Of a stretch of DNA of 25,687 bases, positions 19,301-25,300 are shown piece by piece. The DNA comes from an uncultured Eubacteriales bacterium (GTDB lineage Bacteria; Bacillota; Clostridia; Christensenellales; CAG-917): contig URTQ01000005.1 of NCBI GenBank assembly GCA_900550855.1, positions 1-25,687 of the forward strand. Reading direction: 5' to 3'. A model generated the notes under the pieces. It had not been told where the DNA came from. It did no database searches and saw only the letters and a list, made by a program, of their open reading frames with translations. The position numbers and the translations under genes were made by a program. Position 1 is the stretch's first letter, and every line of letters starts with the position of its first letter.

Positions 19301-22300
19301 AGTGCCGTCATGCAAACCGATTATACCGCCGACATTGTGTCCACCAATAATTGTACCTGCGTTTCTGCAACTCTCGATAGTTATATTGCCGGTATAAGCA
19401 CCGATAATTCCGCCCGTACCTGAATTAAATCCAATATTCGATGTTCCATATGCGGAATCGATAGAGTCAAACCAATTATGTTTATCGGTTTTTCCGCTTA
19501 TCGTATATGTGCCTTGCAACGACGTGATATTGCCCGTGTTTACGCACGCTTCGAGTTTGATTCCGTGTCCACCCGCGTTGTAACCGACAATACCTGCAAC
19601 GTTACGCAAGCCTATGATGTCCGCGTCGTTGGTGCAGTTGTAAAATTCAAGCGCGCCGAACGGATTGCCCACAAAGCCCGCAACGTCGTATGCCGCCGTC
19701 TTTGAAACGACATCCTTTGTAGATTCGTTGCCGTAACCGTCCATTTTGCTTGCCGCCATAATCGAACCTTTTATCGTAAGGTTTCTGAACTCTGCGTTTG
19801 CGGCGTTCGGAAATACGCTGATACGATAATATCCGCCGCTGTTATAGTTTATGGTTATATAGTGTCCGTTTCCGTCGAACACGCCTTGGAAGTTGTTCTC
19901 GTTGCTATCCTTGCTTATATCGCCAGCAAAGTTGTAGCCGATGTTGCTTCCTGCGCCCGTACCGTTTGCAGGCGTACTCGTGACGGCAGTGCCGAAATTC
20001 AGTTTGCTCGTGCTGCTTGCCGTGCCGTAATGCGCGCTGTTGTCGATGACGATGTCGTCGGTGAGCAACTTGACGTATTGACCTCTATAATTCGTTCCGC
20101 TGTACACGCTGTACGCAAAATCGTTCCACTCTTTTTGATTGCTTATCGTGAACGGATTTTCCTTACTGCCGGGTACGAGTTCCGCATAGTAGTCGTTGCC
20201 CGTTTTGTATTCGTCGTTATATTTGGGGTCTGTACCCGTACCGACGGAAACGAGATACGTTCCGTCGCCTTTATAGTCGAAATACACGTTTGCGCGTATG
20301 CTCTTGACTTGTTTGGTGTTTGCTACGTCGAAAACCGCCTCTACCACTTCGACGTGATATCTTTCGCCGTTGGACGGCTTTTTGAACTTGGAAGCAACGA
20401 CGTCCTTTGCCGTCTGATCGTTGGAAGTGCTGTTTTGCGGTATGTCGATAAACTCGATATCCACAATGCAAACTTGCATACTCGTGCCCGTTTCCATATC
20501 GAGTTTGATTGTCAAAACGTTGTTGACGTTCTTGAATCCTACGAAACTTTCTTTGTTGAACGTTTCGACGTCGCTTCCGCTTGCGTCGTAGAATGCGAGT
20601 TGTCTTTGCGTGGGAACGTTGATTGCAAATTCGAGTACGCCGACAACGCCGTTTTGCAACGTGTTCGCAATGCCTGCAAATGCGCAAAGTTTTTCAAACG
20701 ACGGATAGGACGAGCCGTTTGACGTTATGGTGTCCTTGTCGACGAGGATATATTTGCCGTATTCGTTTGCGCTGACGGTTGAGTAAGTCGCGCCCGTGTT
20801 TGCGATGTAGAACGTCCAACTTGCCTCAATTGTCGGGTTTGTACCGCCGCCGAGCACGCCGCCTTTAGTGATAGACGTGCTTGTGAGGTTAAATCCCGTC
20901 GCGATACTGTCTTTTATGGTTGCGTTTTCGGTTTTACCCACAAGACCGCCGACGTATTCCGTACCTTTGAAGTAGTCCGTCGCATAGGATATATCCGTAC
21001 TTTCCGCGCTTGCCACAACGCAACCGCTAATCGCGCCGCTGGTCATTTCGCCGACAAGGCCGCCCACTCTCGTTGCGTTTGCGTCCGTAAACTTGGCTTG
21101 AACGACGATGTATTGCAATTCGTGTTCGAGGTTGTCGGTGAAGCCTGCGATACCGCCTGCATAACTTCCTGCAAACGACACGTTCGCGCCGCCGCTGTAC
21201 ACGTTGAGCGCGCTTACGTCGATATCGCCCGTTTGCGCCGCATTTCTGAGCACGAGGCGCACGTTTGCGCCGCTGTAACCGACGATACCGCCGACGTATT
21301 CACCGCCCACGCCATTTGATTTGGTCACCGAAACGCTTGCGGTGTTTCTGAGTTTGCCGTTTGCGCCCGAAACGTAGTCGCTGTCGGTGGTCGGCGCAAT
21401 GCCGAGAGTCGTTACGGACAAGCCTTCGCGCACGCCGTCGGCGAGTATTTTTTGAAGAATATCGTTTCTATTTTCTTGATTTTGCGCAACGGATATTTCG
21501 CTATACACTGCGCCTACGCTCTGCTCTATCTTTGAGAGCGCGATATTTCCGAGTGCGCCGAAAATGCCGCCGGCAAAGCCCGTGGCGTAAATATTTGCGG
21601 CGTTTTCAAGTTGAACCGCGTTGCCGAATATGGTCGTACCCTCACGCCAGAACGAGCCTGCTTGCGAGGAAACGTAGCCAACGATACCGCCGACGAAACT
21701 GCCAGCGTTGTATGCCGCCGCCGTATTCGCTATGCTTCCGAACGTCGTATCGTTGACGATTTTTCCGTCGAAAGCGGTGAGTTGCGTGCCGTCGTCCTTG
21801 TTTATGACAAACATTTCGATTGTCGAATTTTTGCCCATAACGCCGATTACGCCGCCGAGGAAAGACGTCGAAACTTTGTTGAAATCGAATTTGATATTGC
21901 TTGTGTTCCAGTTTGTGCCGAAAACGAATGCCGCACTTTCTATGTAGCCGACAAGACCGCCCACGACTTTGGGCAAATAGGTCGAATTTCCGTCCGAATA
22001 CGTCACGGGTTTGAGCGTGACGTTGCCGCCCACCTTGCCCGATTCGACGACGATTGAAGTCAAGCCCGTACTCGTCGCGTTTTGGCGGTAGCCGTTGCCT
22101 ACGAGCGTGCCGAACAGCGCGCCGACGTATTCAGTGCCCGACACGACAAGAGGTCTTGTGCCGTTGTTGTATTCGGGCGTAAAGGTTACGCTGCCCGAGC
22201 AATTCGACAAATCGAGCCAACCGACGAGACCGCCGACGTATTTGTAGCCGCTCACCGTACTGCTGTCGATAGGCGAAAGGCTCTGTTGCGCATTGAGTCC

Positions 22301-25300
22301 GAGTTGGGATTTTTCGTAAACTTGCCACTCGCCCGCAATGCCGCCGACGTAGAATCTGCCGCTTACGCTTGCGTTGAATATCTTGCCAGAGTTTGCGATT
22401 GTCGTGTTTTGGGCAAAGCCGACTATGCCGCCGACGTAATCGTTGCCGTATACGCAATCGCCGTAGTCGAGTTTGATTTCATTGAGAGTGGAATCCACCG
22501 CCTTGCCGACTATGCCGCCGACGTAATCTCTGCCGTTCACGCCGCCCTTGTAGGACACGCCGTTGACTTCAATCGGCGTAATACTCTTGCTCTTGACCGT
22601 CAGATTTTGGATTGTCGCGCCGTAGACGTAGCCGAACAGACCGACGTAATCGAACTTTTCTTCGCCGCTCGAATTCGCTTTATTTACGAAATAGCCGATA
22701 TTATATATATATGTAATAACCTTACTACCGCCGTTGAACGTAGCCGAGAACGGGCGTTCGCCGTTTGCCGAGCCGTCGCCAACGGGCAGGAAGTTGGTCA
22801 AACCGTCCGTGCTGACGTAATCGGACATATCGATATTTGCGGTCACGAGGAAATACGCGCCGTTATACGTTGCGTTTTGCGCGGTTGCGGTGGATTGCGG
22901 CGCATAGCAGTATGCGGTGCTTGCAATCGAGTTCCACGCCTTGTCCTTGCCGTTTACGATTTGGCTGAGCCTGAGCAGATATTCGGGTCTGTCGATGACG
23001 TAGGGATTGTCCGCACTGCCCCAGTTTGCCGAGTTGGGATTCTTGCCCGACTTCCAGCCGAAATCGCTGTACAAAACCGTATAGTATTTGCTGATATTGC
23101 CTGCGAAGTTGCCCTGACCGCTTGCCGTCACGCTCGTATTTATGGGCGCGGGATTTGCGGCTGTGGGTGCTTCGAGGTTTGAGAGCGTGTATTCGTTGCT
23201 TGCAAGACGAGCAATCGTACCGTCGTTGTACTGAACGTAAACTATAAAGTTTTTCGGCAAATAGTGCTGAACTTCCGTCGTATTCTGACCGTAGACAAGC
23301 ACTTGTTGTACGCCGTTTTGAGCGTATTGCAACGGGTAATAATCGACGCTCACGCTATTGCCGCCTCGTATAGTTCCCGAAATGACGGAAATCAACTGAT
23401 TGCCGACGATAACGTCCGTGTTTGCACCGAACCAAACTTTCGTTTTGCTTGAATCGGTATCGAAATTGTCGAGAATGTCGTACGCGAGAATCTTCCACGA
23501 ATACGTCGCAACGGACTTCGCGTCGTTTACGCTCGCGCCCTTATTGTCCGAGAGTTTCGTATTGCTGTTTCCGACGTACGAATTCGTATAGTAAATCTCG
23601 TAATTGTTTTGATCGTTTACATAAATACTGCGAGAATACGACCCGACGTTTATCGTGTTTGCGTGATTATCGGTATACAAAACCCACGAATAAATGTCGT
23701 GCGCATTGCCCGTCGTATCGTTTTCGACGATATAAGTGATACCATCCGTCGCAAGCAAGCCTTGATGCGCCGCGTTGTATTCAAAGGTATAATAAGTCGA
23801 GTCTTTTCCGAAGTCCGCTCTCACCCACCTGTTTTCGACAGTGAGTCTGTTTTTGCGGATAATCCACTCGAACGTAATGGTCGTACCCGACAAATCCGCA
23901 TTGGTATTAGTCGAATGAATTTTGTAGTTTCTCGTGTCTTTTAGCGTGTATATACGGGAATATTTCGGTGTCGACGTATTGTTTGCGTCGGTATACTTCA
24001 AGTTGCCCGACACGTCGAACATATATTCCGCCGCCGTATAGAACGAGTTTTTGTTGTAAGCGAAGGTTATGGAATTTAAGCCTTGTTCCGCACGGTTGTA
24101 TACGAACTGAATACCGCTCGCCGTGCCGATACGACTAAACAGAGTCGATTGATTGCCGTCCGTCCATTCCCACTCGAAGTTGATGGTTTCTTGCGTAATT
24201 TCAAAAACTCTGTTTACTCTCTTACCGACGATAACGTCGCCGATTTTTACGAATACGGTCGTGTTATACGCGCCCACTTGATACGGATTGCTTCCGCTTT
24301 CGATTTGGTTGCCGTTTGAATCGAATGCAAACGTCTTGACGAAATGTTCGGACGGCGAAGCAAGCAAATAATCGAACACAACCCCGTATACGCCGTTGTT
24401 TGTGTTAGGATTGCTCACCGCACTTCTTGCAAAGCCTTGTTGCTGACCGCTGTAAATATTGTTTTTCGAATCGCTTATCGTAACGGTGTTTACCGTGCAA
24501 TGAATATCGCTGTTTGTGTTTGCGCCGTACCACGCAGTAACCGCAAAAGTCGTCGTATTGCTTCTGTTTTCGGCGTTTGCGGGATTGCTGTTTTCAACCT
24601 TGCTGGGCGTTAGATAATTCGAACTCGGCACGCCCGTTTTTGAAAGGAAGTACTGACTGGAACTCGGCGCTATATTGCCCGACACCATAAATCCGTTGAT
24701 GTCGTTGAACACTCTGACGACTTCGCCGTTTACGGTTGCGTTGACGTATTCGGCAATCGCCGTCCAACTATTATACGACGTGTACGAACTGCCGCCGATA
24801 ATTGCGGGTTTGAAAGTAAATGCAGAATTATACACCAAGTATTTTCCGCCGTTCGTCGTGGACGGTGCGGATGCGCCGCTTGCAATAACGTAGTTGGTGT
24901 TGTCGATAGTTGCGTTTGCAGTGCCCGAAATTGCGTAAGTCGTGTTAGTCGTGTAACAGTTATACACGCGCGTAGAAGTTATCGTGCTTGCTCTCGGATT
25001 GCCGACGATGCCGCCGATATTCTTGTCGGAAGCGGTGTTGCTTGACGAAACCGCGCCCGAACTGAAACAATACGAAATCGTCGCAACGTCCGCTACCGAC
25101 GTTCCGTTTGCAAAGAAATAGCCTGCAATGCCGCCCACCGTGCCGTACTGCGTTGAGGCAATACTGCCCTCGTTGTAGCAGTTTGCAAAAACCAACGAAT
25201 CTTTGGCGTTTCTCGTGGTTTCGATACGTCCACCTATGCCGCCGACGTTTCTGTCGCCTGTTATATTTGCAGTGTTTTTGCAGCCTTGAACGCTCAATCT

